64,000 nt of DNA, taken from Bin87 sp965232895. Lineage in GTDB: Bacteria; Chloroflexota; Dehalococcoidia; Lucifugimonadales; UBA3495. Location: positions 2,232,001 through 2,296,000 of the forward strand of contig OZ247430.1 of the NCBI GenBank assembly GCA_965232895.1, given 5' to 3'. The translations under genes were made by a program, and so were the position numbers. The notes under the pieces were generated by a model. That model made no database searches, had not been told where the DNA came from, and saw only the letters and a list, made by a program, of their open reading frames with translations. Positions 9,576-18,966 of the stretch are shown in pieces. Every line of letters starts with the position of its first letter. Position 1 is the stretch's first letter.

Positions 9576-12500
9576 CGAACTGAACGAGACGGTGACCGTC
9601 ACGCTGACCGGCGCGACCAACGCGGGCCTTTCCAGCGTGGCCGGGGCGCTGACCGGCAGCGGAACGGTTACCGACGACGACGCGGCGGAGCTGTCCGTGG
9701 CCGACGTGAGCGTGACCGAGGGGAGCAAGGCGGCCCTGACCGTGAGCCTGAGCGTGGCCTCGGACCGGGCGGTGAGCTTCCGGTGGCGGACGGCCAGCGA
9801 CGGCGACGGGGACCACCCGGCGGGCGCGGCGGACTACACCGCGGTGACGACACTGCAGACGGTGACCATCGCCGCCGGCGGCAAGAGCGCCAGCCTGGAG
9901 GTGCAGACCACCCAGGACCAGGTGGACGAAGCCGACGAGACCTTCCTGGTGCAGCTGTCTTCCCCCACCAACGCGGCGCTGGCCGAGGCCGAGGCGGTGG
10001 TGACCATCACGGACGACGACGCGGCCACGGCCACCGTCTCGGTGGGCGACCCGGCGGCGGCGGTGACCGAGGGCGACGACCCCGCGGTGACGGTGGACCT
10101 GAGCTTCCCGGTGACGCTGTCGGCGGCCACGGGCCGGGACGTGGTGGTGAGCTACAGCCTGGGCGGGACGGCCGCGGCGGGCACCGACTACACGGAGCCG
10201 GACCCGCTGGAGGTGACCATCACGGCGGGGAACGCCACGGCCAGCATCGTGATACCGGTGAAGGGCGACGAGATCGACGAACTGAACGAGACGGTGACCG
10301 TCACGCTGACCGGGGCGACCAACGCGGGCCTGAGCAAGACGGCAGCCGACCTGACCGGCAGCGGAACGATTACCGACGACGACGCGGCGGAGCTGTCCGT
10401 TGCCGACGCCAGCGTGACCGAGGGCGGCAAGGCGGCCCTGACGGTGCGCCTGAGCGTCGCCTCGGACCGGGCGGTGAGCTTCAAGTGGCGGACGGCGGCC
10501 GACGGCGACGGCGACCACCCGGCGGGCGCGGCGGACTACACGGCGGTGACGACACTGCAGACGGTGACCATCGCCGCCGGCGACAAGAGCGCCAGCCTGG
10601 AGGTGCAGACCACTCAGGACCAGGTGGACGAGGCCGACGAGACCTTCCTGGTGGAACTGTCCTCGCCCACCAACGCGGCGCTGGACGCGGCCGAGGCCAC
10701 GGTGACGATCACCGACGACGACGCGGCCACGGCCACCGTCTCGGTGGGCGACGCCACGGCGGCGGTGACCGAGGGCGACGACCCCGCGGTGACGGTGGAC
10801 CTGAGCTTCCCGGTGACGCTGTCGGCGGCCACGGGCCGGGACGTGGTGGTGAGCTACACCCTGGGCGGCACGGCCACGGCCGGGACGGACTACGCGGAGC
10901 CGGACCCCCTGAGCGTGACCATCGCGGCGGGCGACACGACGGCCAACATCCTCATCCCGGTGCAGGGCGACGAGATTGACGAACTGAACGAGACGGTGAC
11001 CGTCACGCTGACCGGCGCGACCAACGCGGGCCTTTCCAGCGTGGCCGGGGCGCTGACCGGCAGCGGAACGGTTACCGACGACGACGCGGCGGAGCTGTCC
11101 GTGGCCGACGTGAGCGTGACCGAGGGGAGCAAGGCGGCCCTGACCGTGAGCCTGAGCGTGGCCTCGGACCGGGCGGTGAGCTTCCGGTGGCGGACGGCCA
11201 GCGACGGCGACGGGGACCACCCGGCGGGCGCGGCGGACTACACCGCGGTGACGACACTGCAGACGGTGACCATCGCCGCCGGCGGCAAGAGCGCCAGCCT
11301 GGAGGTGCAGACCACCCAGGACCAGGTGGACGAAGCCGACGAGACCTTCCTGGTGCAGCTGTCTTCCCCCACCAACGCGGCGCTGGCCGAGGCCGAGGCG
11401 GTGGTGACCATCACGGACGACGACGCGGCCACGGCCACCGTCTCGGTGGGCGACCCGGCGGCGGCGGTGACCGAGGGCGACGACCCCGCGGTGACGGTGG
11501 ACCTGAGCTTCCCGGTGACGCTGTCGGCGGCCACGGGGAGGGACGTGGTGGTGAGCTACAGCCTGGGCGGGACGGCCGCGGCGGGCACCGACTACACGGA
11601 GCCGGACCCGCTGGAGGTGACCATCACGGCGGGGAACGCCACGGCCAGCATCGTGATACCGGTGAAGGGCGACGAGATCGACGAACTGAACGAGACGGTG
11701 ACCGTCACGCTGACCGGGGCGACCAACGCGGGCCTTTCCAGCGTGGCCGGGGCGCTGACCGGCAGCGGAACGGTTACCGACGACGACGACGCGGAGCTGT
11801 CCGTTGCCGACGCCAGCGTGACCGAGGGCGGCAAGGCGGCCCTGACGGTGCGCCTGAGCGTCGCCTCGGACCGGGCGGTGAGCTTCAAGTGGCGGACGGC
11901 GGCCGACGGCGACGGCGACCACCCGGCGGGCGCGGCGGACTACACGGCGGTGACGACACTGCAGACGGTGACCATCGCCGCCGGCGACAAGAGCGCCAGC
12001 CTGGAGGTGCAGACCACTCAGGACCAGGTGGACGAGGCCGACGAGACCTTCCTGGTGGAACTGTCCTCGCCCACCAACGCGGCGCTGGACGCGGCCGAGG
12101 CCACGGTGACGATCACCGACGACGACGCGGCCACGGCCACCGTCTCGGTGGGCGACGCCACGGCGGCGGTGACCGAGGGCGACGACCCCGCGGTGACGGT
12201 GGACCTGAGCTTCCCGGTGACGCTGTCGGCGGCCACGGGCCGGGACGTGGTGGTGAGCTACACCCTGGGCGGCACGGCCACGGCCGGGACGGACTACGCG
12301 GAGCCGGACCCCCTGAGCGTGACCATCGCGGCGGGCGACACGACGGCCAACATCCTCATCCCGGTGCAGGGCGACGAGATTGACGAACTGAACGAGACGG
12401 TGACCGTCACGCTGACCGGCGCGACCAACGCGGGCCTTTCCAGCGTGGCCGGGGCGCTGACCGGCAGCGGAACGGTTACCGACGACGACGCGGCGGAGCT

Positions 12501-15500
12501 GTCCGTGGCCGACGTGAGCGTGACCGAGGGGAGCAAGGCGGCCCTGACCGTGAGCCTGAGCGTGGCCTCGGACCGGGCGGTGAGCTTCCGGTGGCGGACG
12601 GCCAGCGACGGCGACGGGGACCACCCGGCGGGCGCGGCGGACTACACCGCGGTGACGACACTGCAGACGGTGACCATCGCCGCCGGCGGCAAGAGCGCCA
12701 GCCTGGAGGTGCAGACCACCCAGGACCAGGTGGACGAAGCCGACGAGACCTTCCTGGTGCAGCTGTCTTCCCCCACCAACGCGGCGCTGGCCGAGGCCGA
12801 GGCGGTGGTGACCATCACGGACGACGACGCGGCCACGGCCACCGTCTCGGTGGGCGACCCGGCGGCGGCGGTGACCGAGGGCGACGACCCCGCGGTGACG
12901 GTGGACCTGAGCTTCCCGGTGACGCTGTCGGCGGCCACGGGGAGGGACGTGGTGGTGAGCTACAGCCTGGGCGGGACGGCCGCGGCGGGCACCGACTACA
13001 CGGAGCCGGACCCGCTGGAGGTGACCATCACGGCGGGGAACGCCACGGCCAGCATCGTGATACCGGTGAAGGGCGACGAGATCGACGAACTGAACGAGAC
13101 GGTGACCGTCACGCTGACCGGGGCGACCAACGCGGGCCTTTCCAGCGTGGCCGGGGCGCTGACCGGCAGCGGAACGGTTACCGACGACGACGACGCGGAG
13201 CTGTCCGTGGCCGACGCCAGCGCGGCCGAGGGGAGCGGCGCGAGCTTCGCCGTGAGCCTGAGCGTGGCCTCGGATCGGGCGGTGTCCTTCAAGTGGAAGA
13301 CTGCCGCCGACGCCGACGGCGACCACCCGGCGGGCGCGGCAGACTACACCGCGGTGTCCACCCTGCAGACGGTCACCATCGCCGCGGGCGACCAGACCGC
13401 GGCCCTGACCGTGGCCACCACCGCGGACGAGCTGGACGAGGAAGACGAGACCTTCCTGGTGCAGCTCTCCGACCCGACTAACGCCAGTATCGCCGACGCC
13501 GAAGCGGTCGGCACCATCACCAACAACGCGCAAAAGAAAGTGATAATTATCCCCACGCGCCGAGATTCAGCGCGGCGCGTGACGGAAAACGTCGCCGTTG
13601 CGCCGACCATCAATTTCACCGTCGAATTGAACAGAGCCGCCTTCACTACGGACCAAACGGTAACGATAAGCGTGGGGAAAGACGGCGACCCGGCCAAGTC
13701 GGGCGTGGACTATACGGCCGTGAAGGACTTCACGCTGACCCTCCTTGCCGGAACCAAGAACGTCCAGGGAAGCTTCACGTTGGATCCCGTTGATGACGCG
13801 CTGGATGAAGCAGACGAGACGCTGACCCTGACAGCAGAGTTGAGCGGATCAGATATCGCCGAGTTGACCTTTACCATCATCGACGACGATCCTGAGCCAT
13901 CGGTTATGGTCGGCAATGGAGGATCGGTGGACGAGGGGAACAACCCGGACGTCACCACTGACCTGATCTTCCCGGTAACGTTGTCGGCGGTGAGCGGCCG
14001 GGACGTCAGCGCAACGTACTCCCTGGGCGGCACTGCGACCGCGGGGACCGATTACACCGCCCCGGATCCCCTCAGCGTGACTGTCCCCGCCGGGGACCGC
14101 GCAGCCATTATCCTCATACCGGTCAAGGGCGACTTGGCGGAAGAGCCGAACGAGACCGTCACCGTGACCCTGACCGGCGCCACCAACGCCACCCTGACCA
14201 CCTCAGCGGCGGACCTGACCGGCAGCGGGACCATCACCGACGACGACGGGGCGGCGCTGTCCATTGGCGACGCCAGCGCCGCCGAGGGGGGCGTCGCGTC
14301 CTTCGTCATCAGCCTGAACAGCGCCTCGAGCCAGGCGGTGACGGTACAGTGGCGGACGACGGACGACGACCACGGCGCCCACCCGGCCACGGCGGGGACG
14401 GACTACACGGCGGTGACCACCCCGCAGACGGCCACCATACCGGCGGGAGATCTCCGCACTGTCGTGACCGTGCAGACCACCCAGGACCCCCTCGACGAGG
14501 CCGACGAGACCTTCAAGGTCCGGTTGTCCTCTCCCACCAACGCCAACATCGCCGACGCCACCGCCACGGGCACCATCACCGACGACGACGCGGCGCCCAC
14601 AGTGTCGGTGGGGGACGCCGCGGCGGTGGACGAGGGGGACGACCCCAGCGTAACCACGGACATGTCCTTCCCCGTCAGCCTGTCGGCGGCCAGCGGCCGG
14701 GCGACGACGGTGACCTACTCCCTGGGCGGTACGGCCACGGCCGGGACCGACTACACCGCCCCGAACCCGCTGAGCCTGACCATCTCCGCCGGTGACCTCA
14801 CTGCTGACATCGTAATACCGGTGAAGGGCGACCGGGTGGACGAGCCGGACGAGACCATTACCGTGACCCTGACCGGAGCAACCAACCTTGCCCTGAGCAG
14901 CACGGCGGCGGACCTGACCGGCAGCGGAACCATCACCGACAACGACGTTGCCGTCAATGAACGGGTAACGCTCATCCTGATTCCCGAGGTGATTCCCGAG
15001 AATGGCGGCTCAGTGGGCGCCAGCTACGTAGTTGCGGAACTGGGCCAGGCCCAACTCCACGATGTAACCCTGACTGTGGATGCTCAGGGAATTGCGCCGA
15101 CCACCGCCGGGGATTTTGCCCTCAGCGCCAATCGGGAGCTTTTCATCAAGGCCGGCAAAACCAGGAGCAAGGGCACCGTAACTATTGCCGCGATAGACGA
15201 TGCTCTTGATACTGCGGACAAGAAGGTATCCGTTAGCGCTTCGCTGGTTTCGACCGCCAACCTCCAGCCGCCCGCGTCGCGGACCCTCACCATCGCAGAC
15301 GACGACGCTACGGCGCCGGCGAAGGCGACGGCCACCTTCGAGAAGTCGTCTTACATTTTCAATGAGGACGATGACGTAATCCAGATTACCGTCCTCCTGG
15401 ACAATGCCCTTGACACGGATCTAATCCTTGAGTACCGGCTGCACTCCGACGTCGTGGAAGTGGGCCCCGGTAAAGACGTGTCGTCGCTGGGACCCATCCG

Positions 15501-18500
15501 CTTCTCCGCCGGAGAGACTACCAGGACCCTCATCCTGAACGTGGTGGACAACGACATTGTGGAACCGGATGAGACCTTCACCTTGTCCCTGGTTGCCCAG
15601 CCCGGGCTGGTGTCCACCGGTGCGCCCACGACGGTGACGATAACGGATGATGACCGAACCCAAATCAGTATCGCCAGACATGAGGGCTACCCCGTGTCCG
15701 ACCAGGTAATGGAAGGAAATGATGGCACTATTTCATTCTTCCTGAATAAAGCTCACCAGGATGACGTAACCGTGGAGTGCGTGGTGGGCGGCACCGTCGT
15801 TGCCGGAGAGGACTTCGTGGCGACGCACGCTCTGACCATCCCGGCCGGGAGCACGCGCTACTCCATTACAATAGAAACCCTGGATGACGACGTGCCGGAG
15901 CCTACGGAGACCCTGGTATTCACCATTATGAACCCGGGCGCTCCCGGCGTGACGATCGACCCGAACAAGGACGAACACACCATCAACGTCATGGACAATG
16001 ACGGTTGGCAGCCTCCTACGGTTGCGCCGGAGGTGAGCATCACAGCGGGCGGCGGGATTACCGAGGGTGAAGATGCGGAGTTCACCCTTACGGCGGACCC
16101 GGTTCCGGATGCAGACGTGCCGGTGAAGGTGAATATAACGGCCCAGGGCGACTTTGGAGCAGCAACCGGCTCTCGGACGGTGACCGTATCCACCAGCGGC
16201 AAGGCAACCTTTACCGTAAGTACTACCGATGATGCCGTGGCGGAGTCCAACGGGTGGATAATCGGGACGCTGGAAGCTGGCGCTTACTATACAGTGTCCC
16301 CGTCGCAAGGGTCAGCCACGGTACTAGTGTCGGATGACGAAGTGACGATCCCGTCGAAGGCGACGGCCAGCTTCGAGAAGTCGTCCTACACTTTCAATGA
16401 GGACGATAACGTAATGAGGTTTAACGTCCTACTGGACAATGCCCTTGACACGGATCTACACCTGGAGTACCGGCTCCACTCCGACGTCGTGGAAGTGGGT
16501 ATCGGTAAAGACGTGAGGCTGTCGGAGCCCATCTACTTCCCCGCCGGAGAGACTACCAGGGTCCTCATCCTGAGCGTGGTGGACAACGACATTGTGGAAC
16601 CGGATGAGACCTTCACCTTGTCCCTGGTTGCCCAGCCCGGGCTGGTGTCCACCGGTGCGCCCACGACGGTGACGATAACGGATGATGACCGAACCCAAAT
16701 CAGTATCGCCAGACATGAGGGCTACCCCGTGTCCGACCAGGTAATGGAAGGAAATGATGGCACTATTTCATTCTTCCTGAATAAAGCTCACCAGGATGAC
16801 GTAACCGTGGAGTGCGTGGTGGGCGGCACCGTCGTTGCCGGAGAGGACTTCGTGGCGACGCACGCTCTGACCATCCCGGCCGGGAGCACGCGCTACTCCA
16901 TTACAATAGAAACCCTGGATGACGACGTGCCGGAGCCTACGGAGACCCTGGTGTTCACCATTATGAACCCGGGCGCTCCCGGCGTGACGATCGACCCGAA
17001 GAAGGACGAACACACCATCAACGTCATGGACAACGACGGTTGGCAGCCTCCCCCGGCTACCAAGGTCGTGCCGGAGGTGAGCATAGTCGCTGACACTGAC
17101 CAAGTGGCCGAAGGTGGAAGCGTTACCTTCACGATCGAGGCCAACTCGGTGGCCGGAGGTCATTCCCACTTGATATATCTGAGCGAGTATCGGAGCATCA
17201 ATGGCCAAGAGGAACGTGTATTCTGGGCAGAGGTGGCGCTGTCAGCGGTTTTTTCCTCTGGCAATACCGTTCGTACGTTCACCTTGACAATAGAAGACGA
17301 TGATGAGCACGAGACCAACGAATTGTTTATCATGAGGATTGAACCGTACCACAGCAGTTCTTCTTGCGATCCCCATACGGTGTCCAGTTCCATGGGTTCT
17401 GCTACGGTCCGCGTGATCGATAACGATCTGCCCAAGCCGGTGTTCAGCATCTCGGCCGGTGGTGACGTCACCGAAGGCGGCAATGCCCAGTTCACCATCC
17501 AGGCCAGTCCGAAGCCCCGGGCCAACTTGCCGGTGAGCGTAATGGTCGAGGCCGATGGGGACTATGGGGCAACCGACGGGTCGAGGACGATAACCGTTCC
17601 CGTCAGTGGCATAACCAGTTTCTCAGTTGCCACCACCGATGACGACGTTGACGAGCCCGACGGGTCGCTGGCCGTGACCCTGACCGAAGGCAAGGGTTAC
17701 AAGGTGTCTTCCACCGAGAAATCGGTCAAGGTGGCTGTAAAGGATAACGACTTGCCCAAGCCGGTAGTGAGCATTACCGCGGGCAGCGACGTAACCGAGG
17801 GCGGCGATGTCGTATTCACCGTCAGCGCTACTGAGGCGCATCCCGATGCGCCACCAGGCGATCTTTCGGTGGACGTAACCGTTACGGTCGTCGGCGACTA
17901 CGGGGTAACTGCCGAGTCGGCAACGGTCGCTGTCTCCCCCGGCGGCAGCGCGACTCTCACCCTTGCCACCACCGATGACGATGGCGACGAGGTGGACGGC
18001 TCGGTTACGGCTACGTTGAACGCGGGCGATGACTACGAAGTGGATGCCTCTCAGGACGAAGCTACGGTCAACGTGTTGGACAACGACTTCCCCAAGCCGG
18101 TGGTGAGCGTCAGCGCGGGCCCGGACATCACCGAGGGCGGCGATGCCGTATTCACCATCAGCGCCACCGAGGCGCATCCCGATGCGCCGCCAGGCGACCT
18201 TACGGTGGATGTAACCATTGCGGTCATCGGCGACTATGGTGTAACGACAGAGTCGGAAACGGTCACTGTCTCCCCCGGCGGCAGCGCGACTCTCACCATC
18301 GCCACCACGGACGACTCTCTGGACGATTTGGAAGGGTCGATAACCGCGACCCTGGAGACCGGCGACGGCTACGCTGTGTCGCCCACCCAGGGTACAGCCA
18401 CGGTCAACGTGGCGGACGACGACCCTTCGCCAACCGTCTCCATCGAGGATGCGTCACAAACGGAAGGCAATTTCCTGGTGTTCCAAGTGACCCTATCCGA

Positions 18501-18765
18501 GGCATCGGGCCGGGAGGTCCAGGTAAGCTGGTACACGCTGCCCAATTACGATAACCTGGACAATCGCGCGCATATGACCGACTACGATGCCAATGGTGGC
18601 CGTTTGGTGTTCGCGCCGGGAGTCACCGTGATGACGGCGCAAGTGTGTATCAAGCCGGATGACGAAGACGAAGGGGACGAGTACTTCACGGTGTGGCTGG
18701 AGAACCCGGACGGGGCCACCATAGCCGACGAAATGGCAATCATGACTATAATGGACGGTGATTAA
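8758..18765 (+). CDS. Giant Calx-beta protein, C-terminal part
   Basis: This continues the giant protein in the +1 frame. TTG 8758 is only the upstream limit of the open frame; real similarity starts at PDPLEVTITAG near 8794. About 25 Calx-beta modules of roughly 117 residues follow. The first 13 or so form near-identical four-domain super-repeats, and later ones are diverged, with an internal 345-residue duplication. Each module shows the acidic calcium-binding pattern (DEADETF, ending TDDDAA). The protein ends TIMDGD with no LPXTG, membrane anchor or recognisable type I, type IX or autotransporter signal that I can see. Joined to the first part it would be about 5,490 residues. An extracellular or cell-surface adhesion role is inference from the domain type. 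The mutation separating the halves could be real or an assembly fault within long repeats. Confidence 0.8.
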   Translation: MKTPRTRTGTTLPDPLEVTITAGNATASIVIPVKGDEIDELNETVTVTLTGATNAGLSKTAADLTGSGTITDDDAAELSVADASVTEGGKAALTVRLSVASDRAVSFKWRTAADGDGDHPAGAADYTAVTTLQTVTIAAGGKSASLEVQTTQDQVDEADETFLVELSSPTNAALDAAEATVTITDDDAATATVSVGDATAAVTEGDDPAVTVDLSFPVTLSAATGRDVVVSYTLGGTAAAGTDYAEPDPLSVTIAAGDTTANILIPVQGDEIDELNETVTVTLTGATNAGLSSVAGALTGSGTVTDDDAAELSVADVSVTEGSKAALTVSLSVASDRAVSFRWRTASDGDGDHPAGAADYTAVTTLQTVTIAAGGKSASLEVQTTQDQVDEADETFLVQLSSPTNAALAEAEAVVTITDDDAATATVSVGDPAAAVTEGDDPAVTVDLSFPVTLSAATGRDVVVSYSLGGTAAAGTDYTEPDPLEVTITAGNATASIVIPVKGDEIDELNETVTVTLTGATNAGLSKTAADLTGSGTITDDDAAELSVADASVTEGGKAALTVRLSVASDRAVSFKWRTAADGDGDHPAGAADYTAVTTLQTVTIAAGDKSASLEVQTTQDQVDEADETFLVELSSPTNAALDAAEATVTITDDDAATATVSVGDATAAVTEGDDPAVTVDLSFPVTLSAATGRDVVVSYTLGGTATAGTDYAEPDPLSVTIAAGDTTANILIPVQGDEIDELNETVTVTLTGATNAGLSSVAGALTGSGTVTDDDAAELSVADVSVTEGSKAALTVSLSVASDRAVSFRWRTASDGDGDHPAGAADYTAVTTLQTVTIAAGGKSASLEVQTTQDQVDEADETFLVQLSSPTNAALAEAEAVVTITDDDAATATVSVGDPAAAVTEGDDPAVTVDLSFPVTLSAATGRDVVVSYSLGGTAAAGTDYTEPDPLEVTITAGNATASIVIPVKGDEIDELNETVTVTLTGATNAGLSSVAGALTGSGTVTDDDDAELSVADASVTEGGKAALTVRLSVASDRAVSFKWRTAADGDGDHPAGAADYTAVTTLQTVTIAAGDKSASLEVQTTQDQVDEADETFLVELSSPTNAALDAAEATVTITDDDAATATVSVGDATAAVTEGDDPAVTVDLSFPVTLSAATGRDVVVSYTLGGTATAGTDYAEPDPLSVTIAAGDTTANILIPVQGDEIDELNETVTVTLTGATNAGLSSVAGALTGSGTVTDDDAAELSVADVSVTEGSKAALTVSLSVASDRAVSFRWRTASDGDGDHPAGAADYTAVTTLQTVTIAAGGKSASLEVQTTQDQVDEADETFLVQLSSPTNAALAEAEAVVTITDDDAATATVSVGDPAAAVTEGDDPAVTVDLSFPVTLSAATGRDVVVSYSLGGTAAAGTDYTEPDPLEVTITAGNATASIVIPVKGDEIDELNETVTVTLTGATNAGLSSVAGALTGSGTVTDDDDAELSVADASAAEGSGASFAVSLSVASDRAVSFKWKTAADADGDHPAGAADYTAVSTLQTVTIAAGDQTAALTVATTADELDEEDETFLVQLSDPTNASIADAEAVGTITNNAQKKVIIIPTRRDSARRVTENVAVAPTINFTVELNRAAFTTDQTVTISVGKDGDPAKSGVDYTAVKDFTLTLLAGTKNVQGSFTLDPVDDALDEADETLTLTAELSGSDIAELTFTIIDDDPEPSVMVGNGGSVDEGNNPDVTTDLIFPVTLSAVSGRDVSATYSLGGTATAGTDYTAPDPLSVTVPAGDRAAIILIPVKGDLAEEPNETVTVTLTGATNATLTTSAADLTGSGTITDDDGAALSIGDASAAEGGVASFVISLNSASSQAVTVQWRTTDDDHGAHPATAGTDYTAVTTPQTATIPAGDLRTVVTVQTTQDPLDEADETFKVRLSSPTNANIADATATGTITDDDAAPTVSVGDAAAVDEGDDPSVTTDMSFPVSLSAASGRATTVTYSLGGTATAGTDYTAPNPLSLTISAGDLTADIVIPVKGDRVDEPDETITVTLTGATNLALSSTAADLTGSGTITDNDVAVNERVTLILIPEVIPENGGSVGASYVVAELGQAQLHDVTLTVDAQGIAPTTAGDFALSANRELFIKAGKTRSKGTVTIAAIDDALDTADKKVSVSASLVSTANLQPPASRTLTIADDDATAPAKATATFEKSSYIFNEDDDVIQITVLLDNALDTDLILEYRLHSDVVEVGPGKDVSSLGPIRFSAGETTRTLILNVVDNDIVEPDETFTLSLVAQPGLVSTGAPTTVTITDDDRTQISIARHEGYPVSDQVMEGNDGTISFFLNKAHQDDVTVECVVGGTVVAGEDFVATHALTIPAGSTRYSITIETLDDDVPEPTETLVFTIMNPGAPGVTIDPNKDEHTINVMDNDGWQPPTVAPEVSITAGGGITEGEDAEFTLTADPVPDADVPVKVNITAQGDFGAATGSRTVTVSTSGKATFTVSTTDDAVAESNGWIIGTLEAGAYYTVSPSQGSATVLVSDDEVTIPSKATASFEKSSYTFNEDDNVMRFNVLLDNALDTDLHLEYRLHSDVVEVGIGKDVRLSEPIYFPAGETTRVLILSVVDNDIVEPDETFTLSLVAQPGLVSTGAPTTVTITDDDRTQISIARHEGYPVSDQVMEGNDGTISFFLNKAHQDDVTVECVVGGTVVAGEDFVATHALTIPAGSTRYSITIETLDDDVPEPTETLVFTIMNPGAPGVTIDPKKDEHTINVMDNDGWQPPPATKVVPEVSIVADTDQVAEGGSVTFTIEANSVAGGHSHLIYLSEYRSINGQEERVFWAEVALSAVFSSGNTVRTFTLTIEDDDEHETNELFIMRIEPYHSSSSCDPHTVSSSMGSATVRVIDNDLPKPVFSISAGGDVTEGGNAQFTIQASPKPRANLPVSVMVEADGDYGATDGSRTITVPVSGITSFSVATTDDDVDEPDGSLAVTLTEGKGYKVSSTEKSVKVAVKDNDLPKPVVSITAGSDVTEGGDVVFTVSATEAHPDAPPGDLSVDVTVTVVGDYGVTAESATVAVSPGGSATLTLATTDDDGDEVDGSVTATLNAGDDYEVDASQDEATVNVLDNDFPKPVVSVSAGPDITEGGDAVFTISATEAHPDAPPGDLTVDVTIAVIGDYGVTTESETVTVSPGGSATLTIATTDDSLDDLEGSITATLETGDGYAVSPTQGTATVNVADDDPSPTVSIEDASQTEGNFLVFQVTLSEASGREVQVSWYTLPNYDNLDNRAHMTDYDANGGRLVFAPGVTVMTAQVCIKPDDEDEGDEYFTVWLENPDGATIADEMAIMTIMDGD
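8797..13230 (+). repeat. 1,404-bp higher-order tandem repeat, about 3.2 copies
   Basis: Exact-period copies begin at 8797, 10201, 11605 and 13009 (the last is partial, to about 13230). Each 1,404-bp unit encodes 468 residues, which is four Calx-beta domains of 351 bp. Copies are near-identical at DNA level, including silent sites. Copies 1 and 2 carry the segment for GLSKTAADLTG where copies 3 and 4 carry GLSSVAGALTG at the same place, so variants are shuffled between copies. Confidence 0.9.
15321..17050 (+). repeat. 1,035-bp internal duplication in the giant gene
   Basis: Sequence from 15321 recurs at 16356 (offset 1,035 bp, in frame). The part from about 15540 to 16010 is almost identical at DNA level to 16575-17045, while the first about 200 bp of each copy has diverged (for example EVGPGKDVSSLGP against EVGIGKDVRLSEP). 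This is a later, separate duplication from the 1,404-bp array. Confidence 0.88.
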
Positions 18766-18783
18766 GGAACTTCTGAATAAGTA

Positions 18784-18911
18784 ACTATCTCAAAAATCCC
18801 TTCCCCCAAAATCCCTTCCCCCTTGATGGGGAAGGTTAGGATGGGGGTGATGTCTGCCGAATTATTGACGCAACCGGCGCCAATGAATTTCACCCGCAGT
18901 TTTGAGATAGT
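18784..18911. mobile_element. Possible small inverted-repeat element
   Basis: A 12-bp perfect inverted repeat, ACTATCTCAAAA and TTTTGAGATAGT, bounds a roughly 128-bp non-coding segment containing a short duplicated ATCCCTTCCCCC motif and GGGGAAGGTTAGG. It sits between the giant gene and hen1. Only one copy is seen here, so calling it a MITE is tentative. It could also be the transcription boundary between the two genes. Confidence 0.35.
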
Positions 18912-18966
18912 CACCAGGGTGTGTCGTCAAATTCACCGTCATTCCGGCGAAAGTACGATTGGCAAT

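Noticed and set aside
9783..13481. Three long plus-strand frames repeated at 1,404 bp
   Set aside because: They are out-of-frame readings of the same repeats, Gly/Arg/Asp-rich and without known motifs.
8716..13533. A 1,605-codon open frame on the minus strand
   Set aside because: It is the antisense shadow of the repeated Calx-beta code; the codon bias of the repeats leaves no stops. The product is Arg/Gly/His-rich with no domain, start site or upstream signal.
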